Positions 56,308-64,000 of a stretch of DNA of 64,000 nucleotides are shown here, piece after piece. Each line of letters starts with the position of its first letter. Within the stretch, counting starts at the first letter, position 1. The stretch spans positions 121,823-185,822 of the forward strand of contig NZ_KI535308.1 in NCBI RefSeq assembly GCF_000482365.1. The letters run 5' to 3'. The stretch is from Porphyromonas uenonis DSM 23387 = JCM 13868 (GTDB lineage: Bacteria > Bacteroidota > Bacteroidia > Bacteroidales > Porphyromonadaceae). The notes beneath the pieces were generated by a model. The model was given only the letters and a program-made list of their open reading frames with translations, made no database searches and had not been told where the DNA came from. The position numbers and the translations under genes were made by a program.

Positions 56308-59127
56308 CTAAAACTTTACGGAGGTCTCTAGTCCAAAGTAAGGTACGACCCACTCACGAGCCGTCGTCTTATCTTTCTGCAGATACTTCGGAGAAATGTC
56401 TATAATGTTGTCGATAAAGAATGAGAGCCGGATGTGCTCGCCTAGTTGCTTCGTACCCTTGAAGCTCATACGCACAGATATCGGCTTTATATTCGCCCGA
56501 TAGTAGAGTTCATCGAGAGATCTATTGAGGTAGCGCATCGGAGAGGAGAGGTCATTCATCTGTGCGATCTCCTTCTCACCGACAGGTAGCTTGCGACCAT
56601 TCAGATCCATCAGTTCATAGGGATAAGGGCTCTGCTCACGCCCATAATAAGACTTGCTAAACCATATCACCTGAAAGAAGTTGGTTAGTATCACCCCCCA
56701 CTCGGGAATGTGCGTTGTAGCCCATAGATTGGTATTGACACGGTGGTAGTGACGATGATCCCCCTTGCCGTAGATACCTACGTAAGGGTACTTAACGTCG
56801 AACTCAATAATCTCTGGACGGTACATAACGGGTATGGCAGAGGCGTATAGCGTGTGGTAGTAAGCTCCATTGAGCTCAAACTGCGTGCGGATAGCCTTAA
56901 AGTAAGGAGTCCGCAGACGGTACTCGATGCCACGCTTCACCGTTCGCTCAGAGTTTTGCACCGTTGAGAGCGAGGTAAAGTCTTGGTAAAGGTCCTCATA
57001 GAAGTCCTCCTTGACAGGTCTCTTACCCGCAGGGAGCGAGCCTCCGATAGGACGGCGGTAGGTAGGATAAGTGATCGGATAATAGGCTGGAGCGTAGGCG
57101 TATCCGCTATTCATATCCTCCTGAAAGAGCGTCACAGCGAGCGTATAGCGCTGATAAGAGAGATCTATGCCGATCTCCTTCTTCTCATTACTCATAGCCC
57201 TTAGATTAGGGTTGGAGGGGTCGTGCTTGATCGCGTAAGTCATCAAGTGGTCTCTCTTAGGGTCGCTGTAGTAGGCGTTAAGAGCGGAGAAGTATCGGTA
57301 GACGTTGTCTGGATATAGATAGTCTAGCGTGGGTAGCTTATGAGCCACACCATATCCTAGGCGCACAGCCGTGGCAAAGCCCGAGGGTGCCGTATAGGTC
57401 CACGAGAGCTTGATGCGTGGGTCGAGTAGTATCTCGTGCGCTAGACGATAGTTGTGCGGTAGATTGAGCATCTGCGTGGCACGTAGTCCCACGTTGCCAT
57501 CTATGCGGTGACTACCTAATGAGACGAAGAGCCGATCCTCTAGGAAGGCTGCTATACTCGAGAGCGCTGGGATGGCATAGTTAGGGCGAACCCATATAAA
57601 CGTATTGTCACCAGGATAAGGAGGGCGGGAAGGATCTATGACGGCACCTCGTCCCCAGTTTTTAGCAATGGAGTAGTCGACACCATATAGTAGTGTCTGC
57701 TGTAGAGGAGCCAGCCAAGCCATAGGACTCTCACACGATAGTGTGGTCTGGAGCGCCAAGGGCTGATTATCCATCTTGTAGTAAGCGTAGTAAGAGGTGG
57801 GGAGGAACTCGCCCTCTTGCAGTCCCATCTCCCTACTGATAGGCATGACAGCGGGACCTCGCCCAGATAGATAGAGATACTTACGACTGAGGAGGTCATA
57901 GGTATAGTCCACCGTCGATCTCCACGACAAAGTCCTGAGCCACGAGAGCTGAGGCGACCAGCGAGCATTAGCCACCAGTGTTGTGCGGTAGTACTCTGTA
58001 TTGTATCGCTCATCTTGCTGCTCTACCAGCTCGTCCGTGCGGCTGTTTTGTATAGAGGCGGTCTGGTGTAGCGTAGCGGTCACATCTAGCACACCTCCAG
58101 TATCTCCGAGGTCTCTATGATAGGCATAGGAGAGCTGCGCTGTAGCTCTTGTATAGCGCTCTAGGCGCTCTCTAGGATCACTTCGGTAGTCTACCACATC
58201 GCCGCCAATGTGTAGGCTGTTGTAACCCGTAGAGCCGAGAGCTATACCCTTGCCTATATAAGCTAACTTGAAGAGCGGGTCTACCTTAGCACGCCCCTCC
58301 CATGGCGTCACTCCACGCTTAGGGTGTAGCTTGATCGCTCCACTACTTAGATTACCCTCAGAGGCGGGGCTGATACCCTGCTCTACCTCGACACGGTCGT
58401 AGTGATTGGTCGAGAGCGTACGCAGATCTATCCCCGAGTTGAGCGAGCTACGCTTCGTGACCACCCGATCTGGCAGGTAGGTCGAGAAGCGACTCATACC
58501 GGTCAGCCCCTGCATCTGCACACGAGAGGCATCGTTGGTAATAGGAGCACCATCTATCATGATTGAGGTGCCGAGGGAGCTGTTATCGTCCTGTCCTACC
58601 TGACGATTGGTCACCCCCTTGAAGTCTCCTATGCCAGGCGTCGTGGTCACAGCGCCTGGGAGTAGGAGCAAGATATCTTTTATCGAGACGGGCTGTATGT
58701 TTTGCATAGCCTCCTGACCGATGACCACCTCGCTCTTGTCCTTGCGGTAGGCACCCAGCACCTCCACCTCAGGTAGCTCAATGCTCAGCCTACGTAGGGA
58801 GATGTCAACCTGCTCTAGCCCCTGGACCGATAGCGTGCGACTATACGATGCGAAGCCGACACAGCGCACCACCAGCGTGTAGGTACCGCCCTGTCGGAGA
58901 GGCAGGGTAAAGCGACCATCAGCATCACAGACTACGCCCTGATTGGTCTCGCTAATCCCTACTGTAGCCCATCCGATAGGAGCATGGTCCTTAGCATTGC
59001 GTACACGTCCTGTGATGCCGAATGCTGGCGGAGGAGTCGTATACGACATGGCTAGGCTGAGCTCGGGTAGGAGCAAGAGCCAAAGCGTGATGAGCGTCAG
59101 TAGCGTATGTCTGTGTAGCATAGCCAT
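56308..59127 (-). CDS. TonB-dependent receptor with carboxypeptidase-like domain
   Basis: With the ATG at 59127 (MAMLHRHTLLTLITLWLLL) the protein has 939 residues; the frame reaches 59175, but those residues would precede the signal peptide. It shows a carboxypeptidase-like domain (FGITGRVRNAKDHAPIGWATV), a plug (QPVSIKDILLLLPGAV, SLGTSIMIDGAPITNDA, VEVEQGISPASEGNLSSGAIKLHP) and a barrel ending in Phe (YFGLETSVKF). It lies 6 bp before the DUF6850 gene and 95 bp after the lipoprotein gene. The pairing with a lipoprotein suggests uptake of one specific ligand, in the way SusC works with SusD; the ligand is unknown. Confidence 0.87.
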   Translation of the reverse strand: MAMLHRHTLLTLITLWLLLLPELSLAMSYTTPPPAFGITGRVRNAKDHAPIGWATVGISETNQGVVCDADGRFTLPLRQGGTYTLVVRCVGFASYSRTLSVQGLEQVDISLRRLSIELPEVEVLGAYRKDKSEVVIGQEAMQNIQPVSIKDILLLLPGAVTTTPGIGDFKGVTNRQVGQDDNSSLGTSIMIDGAPITNDASRVQMQGLTGMSRFSTYLPDRVVTKRSSLNSGIDLRTLSTNHYDRVEVEQGISPASEGNLSSGAIKLHPKRGVTPWEGRAKVDPLFKLAYIGKGIALGSTGYNSLHIGGDVVDYRSDPRERLERYTRATAQLSYAYHRDLGDTGGVLDVTATLHQTASIQNSRTDELVEQQDERYNTEYYRTTLVANARWSPQLSWLRTLSWRSTVDYTYDLLSRKYLYLSGRGPAVMPISREMGLQEGEFLPTSYYAYYKMDNQPLALQTTLSCESPMAWLAPLQQTLLYGVDYSIAKNWGRGAVIDPSRPPYPGDNTFIWVRPNYAIPALSSIAAFLEDRLFVSLGSHRIDGNVGLRATQMLNLPHNYRLAHEILLDPRIKLSWTYTAPSGFATAVRLGYGVAHKLPTLDYLYPDNVYRYFSALNAYYSDPKRDHLMTYAIKHDPSNPNLRAMSNEKKEIGIDLSYQRYTLAVTLFQEDMNSGYAYAPAYYPITYPTYRRPIGGSLPAGKRPVKEDFYEDLYQDFTSLSTVQNSERTVKRGIEYRLRTPYFKAIRTQFELNGAYYHTLYASAIPVMYRPEIIEFDVKYPYVGIYGKGDHRHYHRVNTNLWATTHIPEWGVILTNFFQVIWFSKSYYGREQSPYPYELMDLNGRKLPVGEKEIAQMNDLSSPMRYLNRSLDELYYRANIKPISVRMSFKGTKQLGEHIRLSFFIDNIIDISPKYLQKDKTTAREWVVPYFGLETSVKF

Positions 59128-59222
59128 AGTGTGTGTGCGGTCAGTGAGGTAAGGTAGGGGGACGTATCTATGCACGCCCCCCTACGGTAGATAATTACGA
59201 TATGGTAGACTTAGGTAGTCTC

Positions 59223-60446
59223 TTACTTCTTAGGATAAGCGTTTTGCCCCTGTACACGCTCATAGTCGTTGGTCGAGTCGTTGGTGTCGATCCAATAGGT
59301 GCGACCATTACGCATCTCCGTCTTGCGGTGTGCTAGCTGCTGACGGTGGCAACCCGTCACGTAGAAGTTTCCCTTGTCTACTGTAATCGGTAGCGCACGC
59401 GTCTTGAACTGCCCTTCGCAACCCGTCTCCACGCCATCTAGGATAAGGTCTACAGGGATGGTGTAGTAGTTCTCCGTTTCGCCCTTTTTATTAGTCACCT
59501 GCATGACATGATCCTTAAGGAATGCACTCAGATCGCCCTCCACCTTAAAGAGGAGTGGTGGCCAAAAGCCTCTGGGATGTGCGATACCCGTACTAGAGAA
59601 GCAGTCTACGATGATATTCATATTAGGCACATCGGGGTTGTCCGTGTCTGTAATCTTGATTGTCTTGCCATCTCCAGCAGGAAGCTCTACCTCTGGGAAG
59701 AGGAACTCAAAGTCAGCTCCTGAGAGGTCTACAGAGTTTGGCTTATCCTCGGTATGATGATTGATAGCCGTCGCAGCCACAATCTTGAACTCTCCAGGCT
59801 TGATTGGATACTCCTTACCACTACCAGGGAACTGATAGATACCACCCACGGGTAGCTCCCCTTTGTCTGCTAGATAGTTAGTCCAGGGAGTCTCTGGCAT
59901 TGGGTTACCATGAGCAGTCACTGCGTAGCAGACACCGTCGAGGTACTCGGTCTTCTCCCCATTGTTGACTATCATAAAGTACTGATCTGGGTGCATCATA
60001 CGACCATTGGTCTCGCCATTGAAGAAGATGTCACCAAAGATGAGCTGAGGCTTTTCTGGCGTAGGAGCCTCACCTATCTGGACAGGTATGGAGAGAGTCA
60101 TAGCATCGCTGACGACGACGTTTTCCTTAGCCCCCACGAGTGTGCGGTGATCTGTAGTCTCACCCGATACGGCAAAGCTATAGGTACCCTTATCAAGGGT
60201 TAGCTCTACGGTACGGCTCTTCTTGTCGACCTCCGCCTCGCTCTTCTTGAGCGTGCGACTATCGGTGACGGTGAGCATGAGCTTGGCGAGCTCGACCTCC
60301 TTGTCTAGCCCCAGCTGCACAGTCACTTTGCACTGTGTGCCTTTATTGGGCTCTGGGTTATTCGGATCTTCATTACAGCCACCCAGTATGAGGGCGGATA
60401 GTGCGATCAGCACTAGTGTGATTGATGTAACCTTAGGTATTCTCAT
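59223..60446 (-). CDS. DUF4876-like surface lipoprotein
   Basis: A 407-residue lipoprotein: signal LALSALILGGC with lipobox LGGC and lipidated Cys24. Beta-rich sequence follows, an Ig-like N-terminal part (CKVTVQLGLDKEVELAKLMLTVTDSRT), then IFGDIFFNGETNGRMMHPDQYFMIVNNGEKTEYLDGVCYA, which fits DUF4876. The C-terminus has several tryptophan/tyrosine-rich segments and ends QNAYPKK. It heads the operon to 48247. A -7-like TAACTTTG (minus strand, 60545-60538) stands about 90 bp upstream. Its likely job is to capture ligand for the receptor encoded next. Confidence 0.75.
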   Translation of the reverse strand: MRIPKVTSITLVLIALSALILGGCNEDPNNPEPNKGTQCKVTVQLGLDKEVELAKLMLTVTDSRTLKKSEAEVDKKSRTVELTLDKGTYSFAVSGETTDHRTLVGAKENVVVSDAMTLSIPVQIGEAPTPEKPQLIFGDIFFNGETNGRMMHPDQYFMIVNNGEKTEYLDGVCYAVTAHGNPMPETPWTNYLADKGELPVGGIYQFPGSGKEYPIKPGEFKIVAATAINHHTEDKPNSVDLSGADFEFLFPEVELPAGDGKTIKITDTDNPDVPNMNIIVDCFSSTGIAHPRGFWPPLLFKVEGDLSAFLKDHVMQVTNKKGETENYYTIPVDLILDGVETGCEGQFKTRALPITVDKGNFYVTGCHRQQLAHRKTEMRNGRTYWIDTNDSTNDYERVQGQNAYPKK

Positions 60447-60715
60447 TGTCTTAGGATTGATTTATTTGATGCTTTATAAACTTCTAGATTCAGCGAGCAT
60501 GCGCTCAAGTTAAGTCATCCCCCGCCGAAATTCTTTGCAAAGTTAGAGAGCCTACAGGCGCTCTACATCCCTATCTTTAGGTATTTTACAGCCTCTGGGA
60601 TAGCTAAATAGATGGAGTGAGACACGCACGAGAGGAGGGACACATCCGATGGCAAATTCAGTCCCAACTGTAAGGTAATTACGGGATCATTGATTCGGCT
60701 CCTCTCATGACCAAG

Positions 60716-60950
60716 TATTTTCATGCCCATGAAAATCCAGTTTCATGCGGAGGAAAATCCAGTTTCATGCGGAGGAAAATCCAGTTTCGTCGGAGGAAAT
60801 CGAAAATCCCCACCGAGGAACGGACAAACTCTTCGGAACTTCGAAATCTTTCTTTCGAAGTTTCATTTCATTCTTCCGAACTTTTATATCCCGCCTCCCT
60901 GAAGAATGTTCGTTTTCCAGCCAGCTATTTGCAGATTCCTCCGTAGGGAT
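60716..60950 (+). repeat. Modular 21-24-bp repeat block, type B copy 2
   Basis: Units such as AGTTTCATGCGGAGGAAAATC (three in a row, 60739 on) are followed by the same 150 bp as in 47836-48050. Just outside are direct repeats GGGATCATTGATTCG (60683-60697) and GGGATCATCATTCG (60946-60959). In the 708-bp gap 60447-61154 nothing else is seen but the promoters at each end. Confidence 0.75.
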
Positions 60951-61035
60951 CATCATTCGCCACCACGAAGTGACAACTTTAGTCGCTTCCTACCCTTACT
61001 TCTACAAAGATTTTTCGCTTCTGGGGCTTGAAGCG

Positions 61036-61066
61036 TTGTAATTATTGGAGCAAATTATTACCTTTG
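61036..61066 (+). promoter_or_regulatory. Promoter of the V-type ATPase operon
   Basis: TTG (61036-61038), a 20-bp spacer and TACCTTTG (61059-61066) fit the phylum consensus closely. The leader to the ATG at 61155 is about 80 bases. Confidence 0.6.
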
Positions 61067-61154
61067 CCACTGTTAAGAGCGTACACCCACGCAGATGCTC
61101 ACTGCTAGTACGCTCTACAAGCCATGCTAATACATAGACTACTAAACAAGATAG

Positions 61155-61748
61155 ATGGACTCCAAGATTAAGGAACTCACCGACAAAATCTACCACGAAG
61201 GGGTAGAAAAGGGAAATCAAGAGGCTGCTCAGATCTTAGCCAAGGCTAAGCAGCAGAGCGACGAAATGGTCGCTACCGCACAGGCCGAGGCACAGCGCAT
61301 CGTGAGTGATGCTCAGCGTCAGGCAGCGGATCTAACAAAAAACACCCAAGCAGAGCTCAAGCTATACGCTGAGCAGGTGGTTAGCTCTACGCAGAGTACC
61401 ATCGCAGATAGTCTGACCGATCGCATCGTACGTGACAATGTCAAGGCGATGACGACTGATGCAGACTTTATGCAGAAGTTGATGCTCGCCATCGTACAGC
61501 AGTGGACGGTCGGTGAGCCGATGGTCATCGAGACGGCCAACGCTGAGGCGCTGGAGAAGTATATGCTCGGCAACGCTAAGGCGCTACTAGATAGCGGTCA
61601 GGTAACGATCCGTACAGGATCAGCTCAAGGTGCAGGCTTCTCCGTAGCACCTGCTGATGGCTCGTACAAGGTCAACTTCGGTGAGGAGGAGTTTGTCAAC
61701 TTCTTCAAGAGCTTCCTACGTCCTCGTCTTGTGGAGGAGCTTTTCTAA
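61155..61748 (+). CDS. V-type ATPase subunit E
   Basis: A 197-residue peripheral-stalk subunit. The N-terminal 90 residues form a long amphipathic, alanine/glutamine-rich helix (EAAQILAKAKQQSDEMVATAQAEAQRIVSDAQRQAAD), expected for the coiled-coil stalk that pairs with subunit G/H. A small C-terminal alpha/beta domain ends RPRLVEELF. It is the first gene of the ATPase operon, as in other Bacteroidota. Confidence 0.88.
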   Translation: MDSKIKELTDKIYHEGVEKGNQEAAQILAKAKQQSDEMVATAQAEAQRIVSDAQRQAADLTKNTQAELKLYAEQVVSSTQSTIADSLTDRIVRDNVKAMTTDADFMQKLMLAIVQQWTVGEPMVIETANAEALEKYMLGNAKALLDSGQVTIRTGSAQGAGFSVAPADGSYKVNFGEEEFVNFFKSFLRPRLVEELF

Positions 61749-61828
61749 GTAAGCTATGTATAAGGTATAGTTAAGGGTGTCTACAGAGTCTCTCTGCACA
61801 CCACTTGCTGTGCTATAGCGAAGACATT

Positions 61829-62815
61829 ATGGCAAAGTACTACGCTACCATCGCAGGTCTGCCAAACATTGGTGTAGACGACCGCAAGCTACCGATACAG
61901 ACGGATGCGCTGCAGGCGGAGCTACGACAGGAGCTCACCAAGCGTGACAGACGTCTCCTAGACCTACTCCTCATGGAGCAGGAGCTACCGCAGATCTTGA
62001 AGACGATCAATGCGTGGCTCTCGGACGACTCTATCCACTGGGAGGATGACCCCTCAGAGATTGAGCTGGAGCCTAAGGAGCCCCTAGAGACAATCGACGC
62101 CAAGGAGCTGGCTGACTATATCATAGCTGTACAGCAGCGCACGAAGCGTCCCCGCACGAAGCAGTTACCTGACTTCATCAAGGAGTACATCGAGATGCGT
62201 CTCCCCGACCCCGAGCTGGAGGAGGAGCTTGCCGAGGAGCGAGCTGAGATGCGCGAGGAGCTACAGCAAGCGGAGGAACCCTACACGATCTGGCAGCTAC
62301 GCCTAGAGCAGGATAAGCTCATGGCGATGTACTACGACTATCTGATGCATCAGAAGAATAGTTTCGTAGCCGAGTGGGCGGAGTTCAACCTTAACATCAA
62401 GAATATCCTGGCCGCCTACACGAGTCGGCAGCTGGGCTTTGACCCTAAGGAGTATATCATCGGAGGGGGCACGCTGCAGCATCATCTGCGCACTTCGCAG
62501 GCTGCGGACTTTAGCATTACGGAGGAGCTCTTTCCTCAGATACAGCAGTTGGTCAATATCAGTCGCGAGGAGGACATCGCTCGTCGCGAACAGCTGATAG
62601 ATCGGCTTCGCTGGGATTGGCTGGAGGAGCATACCTTCTCCAAGCCCTTTGACATAGAGTATCTCCTAGCCTACTACCTAGAGCTAGAGATCCTAGAGCG
62701 CTGGGTATCACTCAACGAAGAGACAGGCGAGCAAGTCTTCCGTCAGATAGTCTCTCAGCTCAAGCATGAGAGCACCACCTCGCTAGAGGAGTTCAAACGC
62801 AAACAAAAGAAATAA
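61829..62815 (+). CDS. DUF2764 protein of the V-type ATPase operon
   Basis: A 328-residue, acidic, helix-rich protein. The frame opens at a TTG (61805), but the ATG at 61829 gives MAKYYATIAGLPNIGVDD, which matches the family start and was chosen. It is commonly found between subunits E and A in Bacteroidota V-ATPase operons and may serve as the C/d-like rotor-to-Vo connector; that is an inference from length and position. No membrane segment. It lies 80 bp after subunit E and 8 bp before subunit A. Confidence 0.82.
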   Translation: MAKYYATIAGLPNIGVDDRKLPIQTDALQAELRQELTKRDRRLLDLLLMEQELPQILKTINAWLSDDSIHWEDDPSEIELEPKEPLETIDAKELADYIIAVQQRTKRPRTKQLPDFIKEYIEMRLPDPELEEELAEERAEMREELQQAEEPYTIWQLRLEQDKLMAMYYDYLMHQKNSFVAEWAEFNLNIKNILAAYTSRQLGFDPKEYIIGGGTLQHHLRTSQAADFSITEELFPQIQQLVNISREEDIARREQLIDRLRWDWLEEHTFSKPFDIEYLLAYYLELEILERWVSLNEETGEQVFRQIVSQLKHESTTSLEEFKRKQKK

Positions 62816-62823
62816 TAGATACA

Positions 62824-64000
62824 ATGACAAACGGTGTGGTAAAAGGAATCGTCTCTAACCTCGTCACGGTAGAGGTCGATGGTCCCGTATCGCAAAATGA
62901 AATATGCTACATCACCGTACGCGGGGTGGAGCTGATGAGCGAGGTGATCAAGGTGATCGGTGCAAATGTATATGTACAGGTCTTTGAGAGTACTCGTGGT
63001 ATGAAGGTGGGCGACAAGGTCTCTTTCACTGGGCACATGCTCGAGGTGACTCTGGGACCAGGTATGCTCTCCAAGAACTATGACGGTCTGCAGCACGACC
63101 TAGACAAGATGGATGGTGTCTTCCTCAAGAGAGGTGACTACACCCATCCACTAGACACGACTAGGAAGTGGGACTTTACGCCTATTGCTAAGGCGGGCGA
63201 CACGGTACAGGCTGGCTCGTGGCTGGGGCAGGTGGACGAGAATCACCAGCCACACCGCATCATGGTACCCTTCGTCATGGAGGGGAGCTACACGGTCGAG
63301 AGTGTCAAGCCTGCGGGTCAGTACACTGTCGAGGAGACGATCGCTGTCATCGTTGACGCTGAGGGCAAGAAGCATGATATCACGATGATCCAGCGTTGGC
63401 CTGTCAAGGTGCCTATCCAGGTCTACAGCGAGAAGCCTCGTCCCTTCAAGCTCCTAGAGACGGGCGTACGAACCATTGACACGCTAAACCCAATCGTAGA
63501 GGGTGGTACGGGCTTTATCCCTGGGCCTTTCGGTACGGGCAAGACGGTCCTCCAGCACGCTATCTCTAAGCAGGCGGAGGCGGACATCGTCATCATGGCT
63601 GCCTGCGGTGAGCGTGCTAACGAGGTGGTGGAGATCTTTGCCGAGTTCCCTGAGCTCGAAGACCCACACACGGGACGCAAGCTGATGGAGCGTACGATCA
63701 TCATCGCTAATACGAGTAACATGCCAGTGGCTGCTCGTGAGGCTTCGGTCTACACCGCTATGACTATCGCTGAGTACTACCGCTCGATGGGGCTCCGAGT
63801 ACTACTCATGGCGGACTCGACCTCTCGCTGGGCGCAGGCACTGCGTGAGATGTCGAACCGTCTAGAGGAGCTCCCTGGACCAGACGCATTCCCGATGGAC
63901 TTGTCGGCTATCGTGGCAAACTTCTACGCTCGTGCGGGCTTCGTCTATCTCAACAATGGCGAGACGGGCTCTGTGACTTTTATCGGTACGGTCTCTCCAG
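62824..64000 (+). CDS. V-type ATPase catalytic subunit A (partial, runs off the window)
   Basis: The first 392 codons are present. The start MTNGVVKGIVSNLVTVEVDGPV is the N-terminal beta barrel, followed by the non-homologous insert of A subunits and the P-loop GPFGTGKT (234-241). Later come MAACGERANEVVEIF and LLMADSTSRWAQALREMSNRLEELPGPDAFP, the Walker B region. It hydrolyses or makes ATP, coupled to ion movement. Length of the complete protein would be near 585 residues. Subunits B, D, I and K should follow outside the window. Confidence 0.93.
   Translation, partial: MTNGVVKGIVSNLVTVEVDGPVSQNEICYITVRGVELMSEVIKVIGANVYVQVFESTRGMKVGDKVSFTGHMLEVTLGPGMLSKNYDGLQHDLDKMDGVFLKRGDYTHPLDTTRKWDFTPIAKAGDTVQAGSWLGQVDENHQPHRIMVPFVMEGSYTVESVKPAGQYTVEETIAVIVDAEGKKHDITMIQRWPVKVPIQVYSEKPRPFKLLETGVRTIDTLNPIVEGGTGFIPGPFGTGKTVLQHAISKQAEADIVIMAACGERANEVVEIFAEFPELEDPHTGRKLMERTIIIANTSNMPVAAREASVYTAMTIAEYYRSMGLRVLLMADSTSRWAQALREMSNRLEELPGPDAFPMDLSAIVANFYARAGFVYLNNGETGSVTFIGTVSP

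Noticed and set aside
54625-59127. SusC/SusD polysaccharide utilisation locus
   Set aside because: There is no SusD-like protein, glycoside hydrolase or sensor regulator nearby; the lipoprotein fits DUF4876 rather than SusD.
60745-61041. 98-codon frame in front of the V-ATPase operon, and its counterparts at 47805-48184
   Set aside because: They are translations of the modular repeat blocks and overlap frames on both strands.
1-64000. Complete insertion sequence, prophage or integrative element
   Set aside because: No transposase, integrase, phage structural or conjugation gene was recognised; only non-autonomous repeats are present.

Overview
The window looks like chromosomal DNA of a Bacteroidota, most probably a Porphyromonas. 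The evidence is a 2,517-residue SprA/Sov translocon of the type IX secretion system (T9SS) next to ruvA, several TonB-dependent receptors with carboxypeptidase-like N-terminal domains, surface proteins with T9SS C-terminal signals, a V-type ATPase containing the DUF2764 protein, and promoters of the Bacteroidota form TTTG-N19-TAnnTTTG. Genus is an inference; the P. asaccharolytica/P. uenonis group is a guess from the moderate GC content.

Layout. 1-708: a truncated 175-bp MITE and a 356-bp modular MITE. 709-9889 (+): GNAT protein, parE, coaD, murF, rpoN and a DUF5686 outer-membrane protein, closely packed as one operon. 10440-13013 (+): class II, coenzyme B12-dependent ribonucleotide reductase. 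13123-18072 (-): OsmC protein, then the operon asd, DUF5063, DEDDy exonuclease, RlmI-like methyltransferase, Sel1-repeat protein. 18073-20542: no convincing protein gene, but an intact promoter, a cobalamin riboswitch, a MITE, a strong terminator, a tRNA-Ala(GGC) and the second modular MITE. 20543-31964: a TonB-dependent receptor, gcvT, comB-like, purL, dprA, then DUF4834, pssA and psd on the other strand. 32096-37083 (-): two paralogous TonB-dependent receptors. 37275-39226: two poorly known small genes, 22-bp tandem repeats, a DUF6078 gene and a third MITE. 39496-47770 (-): sov/sprA and ruvA. 48247-60446 (-): a five-gene operon for a lipoprotein (DUF4876), a TonB-dependent receptor, a DUF6850 barrel and two large repeat-rich proteins, one with a clear T9SS signal and one with a likely one. 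61155-64000 (+): start of the V-type ATPase operon (E, DUF2764, A; A runs off the end).

The most unusual items are: (1) an apparently orphan cobalamin riboswitch with promoter and terminator but no downstream protein gene; (2) a superfamily of 21-24-bp modular palindromic repeats at five intergenic loci, two of them inside inverted-repeat-bounded elements; (3) the surface-protein operon beside the T9SS translocon gene, whose products carry InlB-like repeats and a threefold leucine-rich-repeat/calcium-loop design. No complete insertion sequence, prophage, CRISPR array or rRNA was found. All calls were made by reading; no database search was run.
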